Shown here piece by piece: positions 33,766 to 45,836 of a stretch of 64,000 nt of DNA; the first letter of the stretch is position 1; each line of letters starts with the position of its first letter. The stretch spans positions 620,001-684,000 of the forward strand of contig QJPP01000829.1 of the NCBI GenBank assembly GCA_003996215.1, written 5' to 3'. The position numbers and the translations under genes are program-made. The notes under the pieces were generated by a model that saw nothing but the letters and a program-made list of their open reading frames with translations, searched no databases and had not been told where the DNA came from. This DNA is from Jaltomata sinuosa. Taxonomy: Eukaryota > Streptophyta > Magnoliopsida > Solanales > Solanaceae.

Positions 33766-34027
33766 CTCAATTCACCATTTCAAACCTTACACAAAAGGTT
33801 TTTATGCACTAGCTCCTTCTACCTATACCGTAGTTGAAGCACCTAAAGGAGAATTTTGTGTCTTTCTGGTCAGTAATGAAAGCAATCGTCCCTACCATCA
33901 TAAAATAAGAGCACCTGGCTTTGCCCATTCACAAGGACTCGATTCTATGTCCAAACATCACATGACAGCAGATGTTGTCACCATCATAGGTACTCAAGAT
34001 ATTATGTCTGGAGAGGTGGATAAATAG

Positions 34028-36589
34028 GACTACTAGTTGCTCGATCAGGACCCTAGCTTTATTGCGAGCCAAAAACCTAATTTATATGCCCCCTTTCTTT
34101 ATTTAAGGAGATTCTATCCAATTATCAGCCCCGATGCGTAAAGGAGTAAAGAAAGAAGAGTTGAAGATAGCTTAATAGTAAGAAAGAACCCCCTCATCTC
34201 GTGGTTAGGAACATCTATGTAGATGGGATTGGATTCATAGTGCCAGTTAGGGGTAGGTATAAACCTTCATTCATCTTCTTCGATCTTCCTTGGAATATCC
34301 ATCATCTTGGTGTCGACCTTGTTGAGCTCTACCTGATCGAAAGTTCCTATTTTGCTGCCTCTTTGATCATCTCCGACTCCCTAAAAAAGAATATTGGTGA
34401 CCTAGATAGCCAGGGTCTTTCCTTACCTTAGCTGAGCCTTATGTCCCTTCAATATTCCTATTCATCTTGCCTTGTCTTGGGCACCGCAGTGGACTGATTA
34501 TCCTATATATAATATCTACTCTAAAGATTAAGAGGATAGAGGGTTTCCCTTCCATAGATTGGATTGAGATTGATTCTCAGGATGGAGCCCTTATCAGAGG
34601 CGTGCCTATCGACACCTGTCAAAGTCTTTGGCTTGCACGCCGTCTCCTTCCATTTGCTCCAGCTATGAAAGAAAAGAATGGGTGAAACACTTTATTCTCT
34701 TCTACCTCTCTTTGTTTACTTCTGGCCTTCCCAAACTCCTACACGGGGGGAGTCAGATCTTGGAGTAACTTCCTTTCCATGGGTAATCTACTCAAGAGTT
34801 TAGGCCCCTAATTCGGTCTATGTCTGGGCTACTGGCGTACTCAAAGGCGAGGGGCTCAAAAGGTGGATGCGATCGGCCTTTGAAGAGAGGGGAGGCAACT
34901 TGGGATTCTAGGCAAAGTGCTTTTTTTGTATATAGGCCTTCGTATAGGATAGGATTTTCATCCCTCCCGCCAAAGCTAGAAAATAAAGGAGCACTATTTG
35001 TTTTTCCAACCTTCTTTTTATTCTAAAGGCATATAGTGCGTTCTTGCTTTCAGGGGGAATTCAAGTCGAAATCTAGTACAAGGAGGAAGCTAAAGGCTAG
35101 CTACCAAGTATGAAACAGAGTATGACTATAATAAATCATAGAGCAGTGGGGAGCATGCCCATCCCGTTAGATATCATTTGAGCTTCCCCTTTCCTAAGAT
35201 CCTGGATATGGTACTGACGCATGAACTTGGTTACTGGTTTGACCGGTTTGTTGGCAAAAGGAAAGGTCTGTTCATTTATCCAGAAATATGTTTTTTACCT
35301 ATCTGTCGATTGAACCAGGGGATGGTCTCTTGTTTATAGACATAAGAAGTGGGATTAAGAATAGGGGAAGAGCAGCTCTACTCATACATCTGCTTATGGA
35401 AAGACATAAGAAACACCCTATAAAACATGCAAGATCTCTTAGTAAGCCCTTGTTGGCATATCAGGTGCCATTGAACACAATCCAGGGAAAGCATCTATCT
35501 ATAGTGATAGTGATCCATCACCTTGACTTGAGTCTCCACCACATCTATTTTCTACCCGCTTGTAGCGGTTGGTTAGGCTAGGCCGGTTAGAACCTCTCCG
35601 CAGTTCTCAATTCTGATTAAACTAGGGAGGATCAGTATTGCTGGGGGAGATTGTTCTTCCTCAGCTGGTTTGTTAACCATGGTCTCTTGAAGGTTTCATT
35701 CTTTTACCAGCTCTCCCAGCCAACAACCTGCTAACCCTAAGGTTGCAAGCACCTTGGTCACATCTAAGTCCCTATTCAATTATTCTATTTGGGATGGAAA
35801 GAAAAAGATCTTTTGCGGGAAGAACCACTCGAAAGCACGGGATAGGCCGTCCCTTCCTTTATGTCATCCACCACCCTATCCTATCCACTCTCCCCAAATC
35901 TCAACCGGTAATTTGAAGAAGAAAGATAAGGAAACCAAATTAGAGATAACCCCTTTTATCTCTTCTTTAGCTAATGATGAAGCAAATCCCTAAAGTCAAA
36001 GTATTCCATGAAAGCATCTATTTTTTCCATTCAAGAAATTGCTTATGTAAAGATAGGGTGAGTCTCTTATAAGATCTTCCTTTCTTCTCTTTTCTTCTAT
36101 TAGTTAGCTTAGATTGAGAAAGCTCCGCCCAATAGTGCTTAGCCATGTATGTGTAGACCAAAATGGTCTCACGAAGCCGGTCAACGGTAGCCTAAGAGCA
36201 AGTCAAAACTATGAGAAGCGCGCGAGAAGTTTTGTGAAGGTAGAGAGAGATTTTCAAATCAGACTTCAAGTTGGTGTGCGTGTTAAGAAGGCAGAGACCG
36301 CCCCAGGCTTTGCCCTAATTCCCATCTAAGGTTGAATAAGATTAGATTATTCTCAATAAATTCGTTCTCGAATGATTCATCAATGGAATTAGGCCTAGGT
36401 GTATGAAAATTTCTTGTGATTCCCCTTCTTTCTTTTATGAAGGCATACACGCATCGATAGCCAAAGAAGAGCTACAAAAAAAGTGGCACCTTAACTTAAT
36501 AGCTCCATTTCTTGTTCCTGAGCGGAAGGTATGCTCAGCCCCTAATACATTACTATTTCTTAATCCTTGCATCCAGGGATAGTGAGTCG
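34028..36589. other. Spacer without recognisable gene
   Basis: Open frames at 34201-34431, 34820-35026, 35288-35581 and 35754-35993 are all under 100 codons and match nothing I know. No tRNA-like or rRNA-like stretch is seen. The last few hundred bases may already belong to nad1 intron 4. Confidence 0.4.
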
Positions 36590-37428
36590 ATTGGCTCTTA
36601 GAGTATAGCCTCTCTCGGGGTTAGCGATAAGAGTACACCAGCCCGTGTGGTAGCGGGCAAACTAAGGACTTCGTGCTTGCAAGGAAGCGTGCAAGTGGGT
36701 GAACGCATCACCAGCTAAGCTAGTCACTTGGAACATAGGGGTATTAAATCCCCGAGCTTCTAGGCCTTGAGAACTGACTTTGGATTTTCTCCTTAGATAG
36801 TGAGTAGCAAAGAAGGGTAGGGTTTCATGTTTAGGGTTTTAACTTCCATGTCCCAGCTAGTCAAAGCTACCTCCTATAAATTGAAATTTCCCTTCTCAGC
36901 CAGAGGCAGAACCGGCTCCCCCTGAACCATCCTTGGAAGAGTAATGAAGGAGAAAGGAACAGGAGTTTCTCGCTTCCCAAGAGTATAAAAAAGCGGAGTG
37001 TCACCCCAACCAAACTAGACACACGTATCAAGGCGTTTTGCCAACGAGCGAAGGCGATCGCTCAAGAAATGGGATTCAGCCCCGGCAAATGCAATGCAGT
37101 GAAAGACGCTGCGGACTATGTGGTCGGTGACATAAAAGATATGCTGGCAGCAAGCCAACTCCGCTTTCTAGCGAGGTTAAGACGTGACCTAAAAAATAGA
37201 AACAACGAGACCTGGGGTCTCATCGAATGAGAAGTTCGAAGATGGAACCAAGTCTGACATGAAATCATAATGGTTTGAGGGCCCGTTGGTCAAACGAAAG
37301 GGAAGGTCCTACTTCTGAGATGGAGCCATATTATGCGAGAGTGTCACGTATGGTTCCTTTGATAAGGGTGTGATACCACCACCTATCAGGCCCGACGAGC
37401 GGTCCATAGAGCTACATCCCTACTCACC
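36590..37428 (+). other. 3' half of split nad1 intron 4
   Basis: Structured, GC-richer text leads to a 34-nt domain V at 37323-37356 (gagccatattatgcgagagt, ending tatggttc), then a domain VI-like region and exon 5 at 37429. CG dinucleotides are more frequent here than elsewhere in the window, so this part seems less decayed. The matching 5' half with matR is 19 kb away on the other strand. The upstream limit is a guess from the change in composition near 36590. Confidence 0.75.
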
Positions 37429-37687
37429 TGGTCTATGCACATCGCTCATTCCAGGAGGTTGGCCGCCTATCCTAGATCTTCCCATTTTAAAGAAGATCCC
37501 AGGCTCGATCTGGTTTAGTATCAAGGTGATTCTTTTTCTGTTCCTATATATATGGGTCCGTGTAGCATTTCCATGATATCGTTATGATCAATTAATGGGA
37601 CTTGGCCAGAAAGTGTTCTTGACTCTATAATTAGCTCGGGTAGTCCTCGTTTCCGGTGTTTTAGTCACCTTTCAATGGCTCCCTTAA
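37429..37687 (+). pseudogene. nad1: NADH dehydrogenase subunit 1, exon 5
   Basis: The exon is exactly 259 bp, the usual length, and encodes GLCTSLIPGGWPPILDLPI, then KKIPGSIWFSIKVILFLFLY and IWVRVAFP. TGA at 37574-37576 stands where functional genes have CGA (FPRYRYDQ). TAA at 37628-37630 stands for a TCA serine. It ends VTFQWLP-stop as normal. No indels are needed, so decay is by substitution only. It sits 136 bp upstream of atp6. Confidence 0.95.
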
Positions 37688-37822
37688 TTATATGCGAGGA
37701 ATTTCCCTATTGAGTAATGGGAAGTGGGCTAGTCCCCAAAAATGCCCCTCCCGTAAGTTCCTTTATCGTTGGGGAAAAAAAGAAAGAGGCTTTTTTGAGA
37801 TTCAAAATTCTTTTTTTCTCCC

Positions 37823-39120
37823 ATGCTTTCCGTTGGTCAACAACCAACTAAATCTATACTTCTTCACTACTCGTACAAGCTTGACTTAAGCTGTATTGAG
37901 GGAATCTTTTTGTCTCAATCAATCAATATGTTTCCAAGAATTCCACGTATCTTTTTCTTTGATGAGGAAAGTCTCAATTCCAGTGCTATATCTGCGAGAA
38001 CTTGGCCTCAATCCACAACAACTATAAATGATTATTCTCTTCAATCGTCTGATACTCAATGTTCTTCTAATGGTATTTTTGAGGACTATTCATGTCTTAA
38101 CACTTCCAGTGAATGTATAATGGATCTTCAATCTGATATACGGGATAAATTAAGAGAGTTGATGCCTAACAAGAGTGCCCAAAAAGTTCTAAGCGGCCGA
38201 AGTTTTACATGGTGAAAGCAACAATATTGCTTTTCTTGACTACCAATTGAAAGATTTGGATCAAAATGGAGTAGCGGGTGAAGCCTATAAAGATGCAGTG
38301 GATCTAGCAAAATATCTCTTCTCCATCCCACTTGAACAATTTGAAATAATCCCATTGATTCCTATGAAAATAGGAAACTTATATTTCTTATTCATAAATC
38401 CATCTTTGTTTATGCCACTAACTCTCAGTTTGGTCCTACTTTTGGTTTATTTTGTTACTTAAAAGGGAGGAGGAAACTCAGTACCAAATGCTTGGCAATC
38501 CTTGGTAGAGCTTATTTATGATTTCATGCTGAACTCGGTAAATGAACAAATAGGTGGTCTTTCCAGAAATGTTAAACAAAAGTTTCCCCTCGCATCTCGG
38601 TCACTTTTACTTTTTTGTTATTTTGTAATCCCCAGGGTATGATACCTTATAGCTTTATAGTTACAAGTCATTTTCTCATTACTTTGGGTCTCTCATTTTT
38701 GATTTTTATTGGCATTACTATAGTGGGATTTCAAAAAAATGGGCTTCATTTTTTAAGCTTTTTATTACCTGCAGGAGTTCCACTGCCATTAGCACCCTTT
38801 TTAGTACTCCTTGAGCTAATCCCTTATTGTTTTCGAGCATTAAGCTCAGGAATACATTTATTTGCTAATGTGATGGCCGGTCATAGTTCAGTAAAGATTT
38901 TAAGTGGGTTCGCTTGGACTATGCTATGTATGAATGATCTTTTATATTTCATAGGGGATCTTGGTCCTTTATTTATAGTTCTTGCATTAACCGGTATGGA
39001 ATTAGGTGTAGCTATATCACAAGCTCATGTTTCTACGATCTTAATCTGTATTTACTTGAATGATGATATAAATCTTCATCAAAGTGCTTATTTTTTATAA
39101 TTGAACAAAAACGAGTTTGA
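37823..39120 (+). pseudogene. atp6: ATP synthase subunit 6, broken
   Basis: This is subunit a of the F0 proton channel with a plant-type N-terminal extension. The start may be the ATG at 37823 or, more likely, that at 37928 (MFPRIPRIFFFDEESLNSS). The extension frame ends at 38215 and continues in another frame as NNIAFLDYQLKDLDQNGVAG. The core follows: LEQFEIIPLIPMKIGNLYF, then TAA at 38460-38462 for a lysine codon, KGGGNSVPNAWQSLVELIYD, a one-base deletion near 38590, and NPQGMIPYSF to SGIHLFANVMAGHSS. The channel arginine of the RLFAN motif has become histidine. A deletion near 39093 causes an early stop; the homologous end is the TGA at 39118-39120. At least three frameshifts and one stop make it non-functional. 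Confidence 0.95.
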
Positions 39121-42100
39121 ATGGACTTAGTTGTAGAGCATTCCAAGTCTTTGCTTTAGGGATCATCCTGCGCATCTCCTTACTTTACAGTAGTTATTTC
39201 TCCGGTTCTAGAAGGTATAGCTCTCGCCTCAACTTTTTCTTTGAAATCGGAGACTGTTCCAACTTCCTACTAGGATAGGCAAGTAAAGGGAGAACTAGAC
39301 GTATCTTTCTAGGCAAATATAGGTTAGAATGGATAGCTCGCGGGTTGGATTGACAGGATAGATCACTATTGCAGAAAGAGGTAGAACCGGGGGAAGAATT
39401 ATGGCTATAAAGGTCCTCTCCCTCTTAGGCACATGGTTCTAAAGATTAAATCTCAAAGCGGTACTAAAGATTAGCCAGAAGAAGAACTAGAAGTAGAATT
39501 CTTCGCCCCTCCTCTTGTACAAAGAAGCAAGTTCAGAACATAAGGATAATGGGCTCGTGTATTATAAGTTATTAATTTACAGAGCTATCTCAGATATCTC
39601 GAGTAAGGAGACGGGACGGGTTTGATAGTTAGAGTTCTATTTCTAGGAAGGAAGAGACTATCGGGAAGCTCACTCTCGGTCAGGCTCGAAGGAAAGGGTA
39701 GAACATAATATCTCTTGTTAGTTCAGCTCATCAAGCTATTACAAAAGAGTCCTCAAAGAAAGAAGCCATTTTTACAGGATTTTTGCTTCCAGTCCATAAT
39801 TAGATCTTCAAGCTTAGTCCAGTCCAGATCCATCCTAAACCAAAGAACGGGGCTAAGCGAGGGGTAAAGCGATACAATGTTCATAATCGATCAAATCCAA
39901 TAGGAATATCAGGAATAGTTAGATCTAGTAGGAGCATACCTTATTCTTCTCCCTTTCAGGACCCATATTTTCTCAGAGATAGCCTGGTCTGAGCTAGAAC
40001 AACAGATTCGTGAGCAAGAGCGTATTTCATAGCTGATTCAACAACAACCATTTTTTCTGGGGAACTTTCATATGAGTCTGTTCTTTCTTTTAATCTACTA
40101 TAAAGGTTCCAAATTGGCTCCTTAATATTCAGGATAATTACATTCTTTAAAGGATCAATGTCTCTACCCTCTCGCATAAAGTCTTATGCTCTTATCGTCA
40201 ACCTTCGTGGATTTTTGCTCGTTTGGTCTCGCTATTTCATTCCTGGTTCTCTCTTTCAAGCTTATTTCCATCCTGGGGATTTCTTCTCATTCCGTCCTTT
40301 CTGCTAGCTGGTGTCGCCTTCTCTCTTACTTATATATTCCCATCCATCTTTACCTCTCCTACTCCACTACTTCCCTCCTTCAAGGCGCGATTAATGTGCC
40401 TTAAACCTCTCTATTAAAAAAGAGCATTTTTAGTGGAGCCTTAGCACGTGAACCCATAGGAACAGGGCCCTTATTCTTTTCAAAAAAGCTTCTGAATTAT
40501 CATCACATCAGTAGGCACAGAAAGCAAATCTTGGTATTGATTATTGAAAATCTCTTTGAAATTTCTTAGACAACTCTTTTTGTGTGAGGCCGCTCCACCT
40601 TTCTTACCTTGTTTTTTGGGCTTCAAATTCTGTGACTTATAAGCCCTCCGTATCTAAAGATAGATGGCTAAAGGGTGGGTTCCGCAGTTAACTAAGAAGG
40701 CAATCGATTGGCTTGGAGAGGAAAGGAAACCCGGGACTGAAAACAAAAAGGATAGGAATGAATTGAATAAAGAAAGAATATATAGAACCTTGAGCATTTT
40801 CTCTTCTCGGCAATGGTTGAGAGTAAAAAAGGGGTATCCGCATGGAAGGATTGCTGGTATACTGGGTAGATGTTTATCTTTTGACTTCAGCAATAATGTT
40901 CAAAGCACTACCTTCGTCAATTATCTTTATGTCGAAAGGGAAGAGGACAGGGTCTTACTTACTTAAAAGTCAAAAAAAGGGGAAGTTTCCTGTCTTAGTT
41001 TCACTTACTTGAACTGGCTACTATCGTGCAACGTGCCCTTGCTTGGTGGGTCATTAATTAATCAGTTTTAAAAAGAGGAATGGATTTCGACCTTGCTTTG
41101 AGTCATCAGGCTAGTAAAGCGCTACTTCTAAAATGATCGTTAAGGTCATTCACTCGATTCCCTCGGTGGATCTGCTACCGATGGATCAAGATATGCTGCC
41201 TGCCTATCATGCCAAAGGTGCTTCTGGAGGATATGCCAAAGATGTCCTGGCTCTGAACCGGGTACTTGAAATGCTAAAGTTCCTATGCTCCTGCTTCAAC
41301 CACCCTTCTTTCTCTACCTTTTTCTTCAAAAACTTAAGCTACTTAGACTGATGCTGGCAATATCGAAGGGAGATATCTGGACCTGGAGCTACTCGTCTTG
41401 ATCTTTATTATATTAGGATGCGACGAAGGGGAATGAAGGTGATAAGCAAGAAGAGGAAAGAAGAATGTTAAAGAAGTCCCTATAAGTACTTCACTTAGCC
41501 TTTCTATAGTCTTTCTTCCCCTCTTCCCTCAAAGAGCGCTCTTTCATCCATGCGCATGGTTCTTACTTTCATTTCCCCCTCCTCACCTAGGAGTGCATAT
41601 TGTTTTCAAAGATGAGTTGTAGATGAGTTGGTTCGATCACCCCATATATCGATGGTTTTTTAATACCTTATCCTAGGCCCGTCTAGTTGATCGAGGGATA
41701 GACGAGTATAACGAAGGGATGGAGAATCTTTTATTTGATCTTGATTTGATGTATATGTTACGATGCCTTCATATGAAGGAGGATTGGGGGAAAATAAGAA
41801 GAGCGACCCAAAAATGGAAAGAAGAGTATGAGGGGCAGCGGCTCACCGATAATAAGAAGAACTCACATTCTCATCCTGACAAATGACCATACTCTCCCAT
41901 TCCAATTCTTTTTTTTAGGGGAAAGTTCATTTTCATTCCCTCGATATGGCCAGGTGTGAAGCAATTTCACAATCCAATTCATTCCCTAAAATTGAAATAA
42001 GGCAAACTAGAATAGGCAGATTGATCCAGGTAGCGACAGGCTCCAATCGAAAGAAACTGCGTGTACGCTAGAAAGAAGTATAGGCAAGCCTTTCTTTATG

Positions 42101-43439
42101 ATCACATGGATCGCTTTTCGTGACTTTTCTTTCCATAGGCATAGATTGTAGTCTAACCAGCTTTATATCTTTAGGGGACCGAGAATCAGTCTTTTGATCC
42201 TCCTCGAGCCTACTATCATCTTTCTAATTAAGCTTCTAATTTAGTTGGTGCAGACGCTGAAGGATCAGCTGGAACTAGATAGGAAAGGTTTTCGATCGAA
42301 GCTCTCAAACCTGTTCTGAAGTCACTTTAGGATTTGATTTCCGATCCGGTTGATATTCTGACATCCCAAATCGAGGTGGCTCTAAACTCAGGTTGCTTAC
42401 CTCTCTAGTTATAGATAGAGGAGAGGGGCTTCGAAGCCTTAATTCAAGCTAGAAATCTCGCCAGAAAACTAGCCATATCGATCTAGGTAAGTGGTGACAA
42501 TGAAAAGGCTTTTAAGCTTGAGAGGCGCTGAGAGAGGTAGGATAAAATGGTATCTGAACCAGGGCGGGCGACCCTATGTAGTTTGTCTTTTCATGGGTGG
42601 GGGGCACAGAAAAAAGCCATTCATTAAACCTTTTGGAATTGGAGACGAAGAGTCGTTTAAAGACCTTTTCAAAAACCACTTTGTAGAGGGCGGGTATCAC
42701 GCTCAATAGAACCAGACTTTGCTATGTCAATAGTCAATAGGAGAGAGAACAAAAGAGAACAGCAAGAGGAGGCATTTTTCTTTATATTTATATATATTTT
42801 AGAAATCAATTCATCATGCACTTTAGGCCCTTTTGAAAGCCATGAGGCGGGGTCACACGAGTAGAAAAAGACTGAGCTTGCTCATGTTCTCATGCTTCAT
42901 ACAAACCCAGGCTAGGAAGCTTGAAAATCATATCATATCATATGGATTTAGAAAGTCCGATAAAAAAAGGACTGGGATTAAATGGATGGCTTCCAAGGCC
43001 AGGGCTCGATCCTGCAATATTCAGACCAGTGAGTGTCTGTTTAATTTACTTAATGCACTCACAAGCGTTCGCATTGCTGCCCTAGATTCGTGTTAAGGGC
43101 ACAACTTAAAGAAAAACTTACTCTATTGACGTAATATTCATTCATAGTAGCTAGGAGGACCGTTCTGAAGACGGAGGGCCCTAAGAAACCCAGAAAGAAA
43201 AAAATTAATATAGGACCTACAACTAAGAAAGAATAAGAATAAGAAGAATTTCTTAAGTAAGGTAGTCGCCATAAGGCTTTTCTTTTTTTTGGTATGCCGC
43301 TCTGCGAGCAAGGAGTGTACGAGCGGAGCAAAAAGAAAGCAAGGGGAATTGTTTTCTTTTTTGGGGAGAAATCCATTGATTGCGTATTGAATATAGATCC
43401 ATGTCTTTCTTGTTCCACTAGCTAAGACCAAATTCTCAC
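39121..43439. other. Long spacer, only weak ORFs
   Basis: No recognised gene lies here. Weak candidates on the plus strand are 40664-40966 (100 codons; MAKGWVPQLTKKAIDWLGEE, with a basic C-terminal half), 41719-41886 (55 codons; MENLLFDLDLMYMLRCLHMK followed by a charged tail RRATQKWKEEYEGQR) and 42491-42709 (72 codons; with GRPYVVCLFMGGGHRKK). Their composition is protein-like but I cannot name them. A short inverted repeat ccgctc...gagcgg lies near 43297-43325, upstream of ccmC. Confidence 0.35.
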
Positions 43440-44191
43440 ATGCCCCTTTCGTTATTACAACCTTCTTTTTTGATGTCAAAGACCAGAAGCTACGCGCAAA
43501 TTCTCATTAGATCTCGGTTATTCTTAACAATGATGGCTATTCATTTAAGTCTTCGGGTAGCACCACTAGATCTTCAACAAAGTGGAAATTCTCGTATTCC
43601 GTATGTACATGTTCTGCGGCTCAGATGAGTATTTTTGTTTATATTATTACGCCTATAAACACTTTTTTGTTCCTATTAACAAAACATCCCATTTTTCTTC
43701 GCTCTTCCGAAACCGATACTGAAATAGGTCCTTTTTCTATGTTGTTTACCTTAGTTACTGGGGGGTTTTGGGGAAAACCTATGTGGGGAACTTTTTGGGT
43801 GTGAGATGCTCGTTTAACCTCTTTATTCATCTTGTTCCTTATTTACCTGGGTGCACTGCGGTTTCAAAAGCTTTTTGTCGAATCGACTTCTATTTCAATC
43901 CGTGCTGGACCGATCGATATACCAATAATCAAGTCTTCAGTCAAATGGTGGAATACATTGCATCAACCTAGGAGCATTAGCCGATCTGGTACATCAATAC
44001 ATGTTTCTATGACTATTCCAATCTTGTCTAACTTTGCTAACTCCCCCTTCTCAACCCGTATCTTGGTCGTTCTAGAAACACATCTTCCTATTCCATCTTT
44101 TCTCGAATCTCCTTTAACGGAAGAAATAAAATCTCGAGAAGGAATACCAAAACCTATTTCACTCACTGAGTCTTTTTTCATACATGGATGA
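43440..44191 (+). pseudogene. ccmC: Cytochrome c maturation protein CcmC, broken
   Basis: CcmC is the haem-handling membrane protein of system I cytochrome c maturation. The start reads MPLSLLQPSFLMSKTRSYAQ and continues LRVAPLDLQQSGNSRIPYVH. A one-base deletion near 43613 shifts the frame. The next part holds TLVTGGFWGKPMWGTFWV, the conserved tryptophan-rich haem-binding region, followed by TGA at 43802-43804 in place of tryptophan in WDARLTS. The C-terminal part reads IYLGALRFQKLF, SISIRAGPIDIPIIKSS and GIPKPISLTESFFIHG-stop. Length is near normal. The last 14 bases overlap the plastid trnI copy that follows. Two disabling changes are clear. Confidence 0.95.
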
Positions 44192-44251
44192 ATGGTTAAA
44201 GCGCCCAACTCATAATTGGCAAATTCATAAATTCAATTCCTACTAGATGCA
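44178..44251 (+). tRNA. trnI-CAU: Plastid-derived trnI-CAU, decayed
   Basis: The 74-nt sequence aligns without gaps to plastid trnI-CAU, including ttaaagcgcccaactcat with the CAU anticodon. Differences include g to a at 44221 and 44227, both at former CG sites, and loss of the first base pair of the acceptor stem. The 5' end is shared with the end of ccmC. With rpl23 and rpl2 following in plastid order, it belongs to a transferred plastid inverted-repeat segment. It is probably not functional. Confidence 0.9.
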
Positions 44252-44412
44252 CGCCAATGGGACCCTCCAATAAGTCTATTGGAATTGGCTATGTATCAAT
44301 GGAATGTCATCATCCATACATAACGAATTGATGTGGTATATTCATATCATAATGAGTAGTAAAAACTATAATTCTTATTGAGACTTTCACTCATAGAGAA
44401 GAAAATCGATTT

Positions 44413-44694
44413 ATAGATGGAATCAAATATGCAGCATTTACAGACAAAAGTCTTTGGTTATTAGGGAAAAATAAATATACTTCTAATGTCGAATCAGGAT
44501 CAACTAGGACAGAAATAAAGCATTGGGTCAAACTCTTCTTTGGTGTCAAGGTAATAGCTATGAATAGTCATCGACTTCCGAGAAAGAGTAGAAGAATGGG
44601 ACCTATTATGGGACATACAATGCATTACAGACGTATGATCATTACGCTTCAACCGGTTTATTCTATTCCACCTCTTAGAAAGAAAAAAACTTAA
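44413..44694 (+). pseudogene. rpl23: Plastid ribosomal protein L23 copy
   Basis: The 282-bp length is exactly that of the plastid gene. The start codon has become ATA (44413-44415); the next residues DGIKYAAFTDKSLWLLGK, then STRTEIKHWVKLFFGVKVIA and GPIMGHTMHYRRMIITLQP are conserved. It ends KKKT-stop at 44692-44694. The reading frame is otherwise open. It is a plastid copy because plant mitochondria do not encode L23. Loss of the initiator makes it a pseudogene. Confidence 0.93.
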
Positions 44695-44712
44695 ATCAAA
44701 ATACTTAATTGC

Positions 44713-45836
44713 ATGGCGATATATTTATACAAAACTTATACCCCGAGCACACGCAATGGAACCGTAGACAGTCAAGTGAAATATAATCCACGAAATAATT
44801 TGATCTATGGACAACATTGTTATGGTAAAGGTCATAATGCCAGAGGAATCATTAACGCAAGGCATAGAGGGGGAGGTCATAAGCGTCTATACCATAAAAT
44901 CAATTTTCAACGGAATGAAAAAGACATATATGGTATAATCGTAACCATAGAATACGGCCCTAATCGAAATGCATACATTTGTCTCATACACTATGGGGAT
45001 GGTGAGAGGAGATATATTTTACATCCCAGAGGGGCTATAATTGGAGATACCATTCTTTCTGGTACAGAAGTTCCTATAAAAATGAGAAATGCCCTACCTT
45101 TGAGTGCAGTTTGAACTATTGATTTACATAATTTGAAATAACAAATTAGATTTACGACAAAACCTAGAAATCAATCACTGATCCAATTTGAGTACCTCTG
45201 CAGGGTAGACCTAAAAAAAAACTGAAGAGTAAGGGCAACAAGTGATTAAGTTCAGTAGTTCCTCATAAAAATTATTGACTGATGAGATATAGTAATATGG
45301 AGAAGAATTTTTTTTTCAAGCACCGACAGAACCGGAAGCGCTCCTTCTTTCAAAGAGAGTAGGACGGGTTATTCACATTTCATTTGATGGTCTGAGGTGA
45401 ATTGAAAGCTAAGCAGTGGGAATTCAAAAGATTCCCCAGGGGATAAATAGAGATGTCTCCTACCTTACCCATAATATGTGGAAGTATCGACCTAATTTAA
45501 TAGAGTCATTTGGTCCGAATGCTACATGAAGAACATAAGCCAGATGAAGAAACGGGTAGACCCAGAATGTAGAAGATCATAACATGAGTGATTTGGCAGA
45601 TTTGGATTCATTTATATATCCACCCATGTGCTACTTCATTCTACGATATATAGAAGATCCATCTCTATAGATATCATCATCTACATCCAGAAAGCCCTAT
45701 GCTTTGGAAGAACCTCAAAAAATAGTTTGGGAATTGATCAAAAGAAGAATCTACTTCAAACGATATGCCCTTAGGCACGACCATACATAAGATAGAAATC
45801 ACACTTGGAAAGGGGGGACAATTAGCTAGAGCAGCG
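44713..45836 (+). pseudogene. rpl2: Plastid ribosomal protein L2 copy, 3' truncated
   Basis: Exon 1 (44713-45103, exactly 391 bp) starts with ATG and reads MAIYLYKTYTPSTRNGTVDS, then NARGIINARHRGGGHKRLYH and HYGDGERRYILHPRGAIIGD. Several plastid CG codons are changed, for example arginine to histidine or cysteine. The group II intron (45104-45759) begins gtgcag where the plastid has GTGCGG. Exon 2 begins near 45760 with a damaged first codon, reads DMPLGT and ITLGKGGQLARAA, and stops aligning at about 45836, so most of exon 2 is gone. This marks the right end of the plastid segment. Confidence 0.94.

Larger units (their letters stand above)
28644..34027 (+). pseudogene. nad7: NADH dehydrogenase subunit 7, decayed, intron 3 absent
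   Basis: This is the 49-kDa subunit of complex I. Exon 1 (28644-28786, 143 bp) encodes MTTKNRQIKNFTLNIEPQHP. Exon 2 (29687-29755, 69 bp) encodes KFIEYKTYLQALPYSDR. Exons 3 and 4 are contiguous (31203-31900) and include MMAQEHAHSSAVE, LNCEVPLRAQYIRVLF and QQAKDWGFSGVMLR. Exon 5 (33766-34027, 262 bp) ends SQGLDSMSKHHM, DVVTIIGTQDI and GEVDK-stop. Stops occur at 31585 (TAG for tryptophan), 31594 (TGA for CGA), 31753 and 31885 (TGA for CGA). The last about 13 bases of exon 4 are replaced by unrelated sequence that recurs at 60107. Many arginine codons have become glutamine, histidine or tryptophan, consistent with CG decay. Confidence 0.96.

Noticed and set aside
4240..39120. Repair of the TGA and TAA stops by U-to-C RNA editing, as in hornworts and ferns
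   Set aside because: Several stops replace TGG, TCA, GGA or AAA codons, which U-to-C editing cannot restore, and most genes also carry frameshifts. The gene content is that of an angiosperm.
4240..44191. A variant genetic code with TGA as a sense codon
   Set aside because: TGA stands for arginine, tryptophan and glycine in different places, and TAA and TAG stops also occur in frame.
44713..45836. A second copy of mitochondrial rpl2
   Set aside because: The sequence matches plastid rpl2 (391-bp exon 1, MAI.LYKT start) and follows plastid trnI and rpl23 in plastid order; the mitochondrial gene at 4.2 kb is different.
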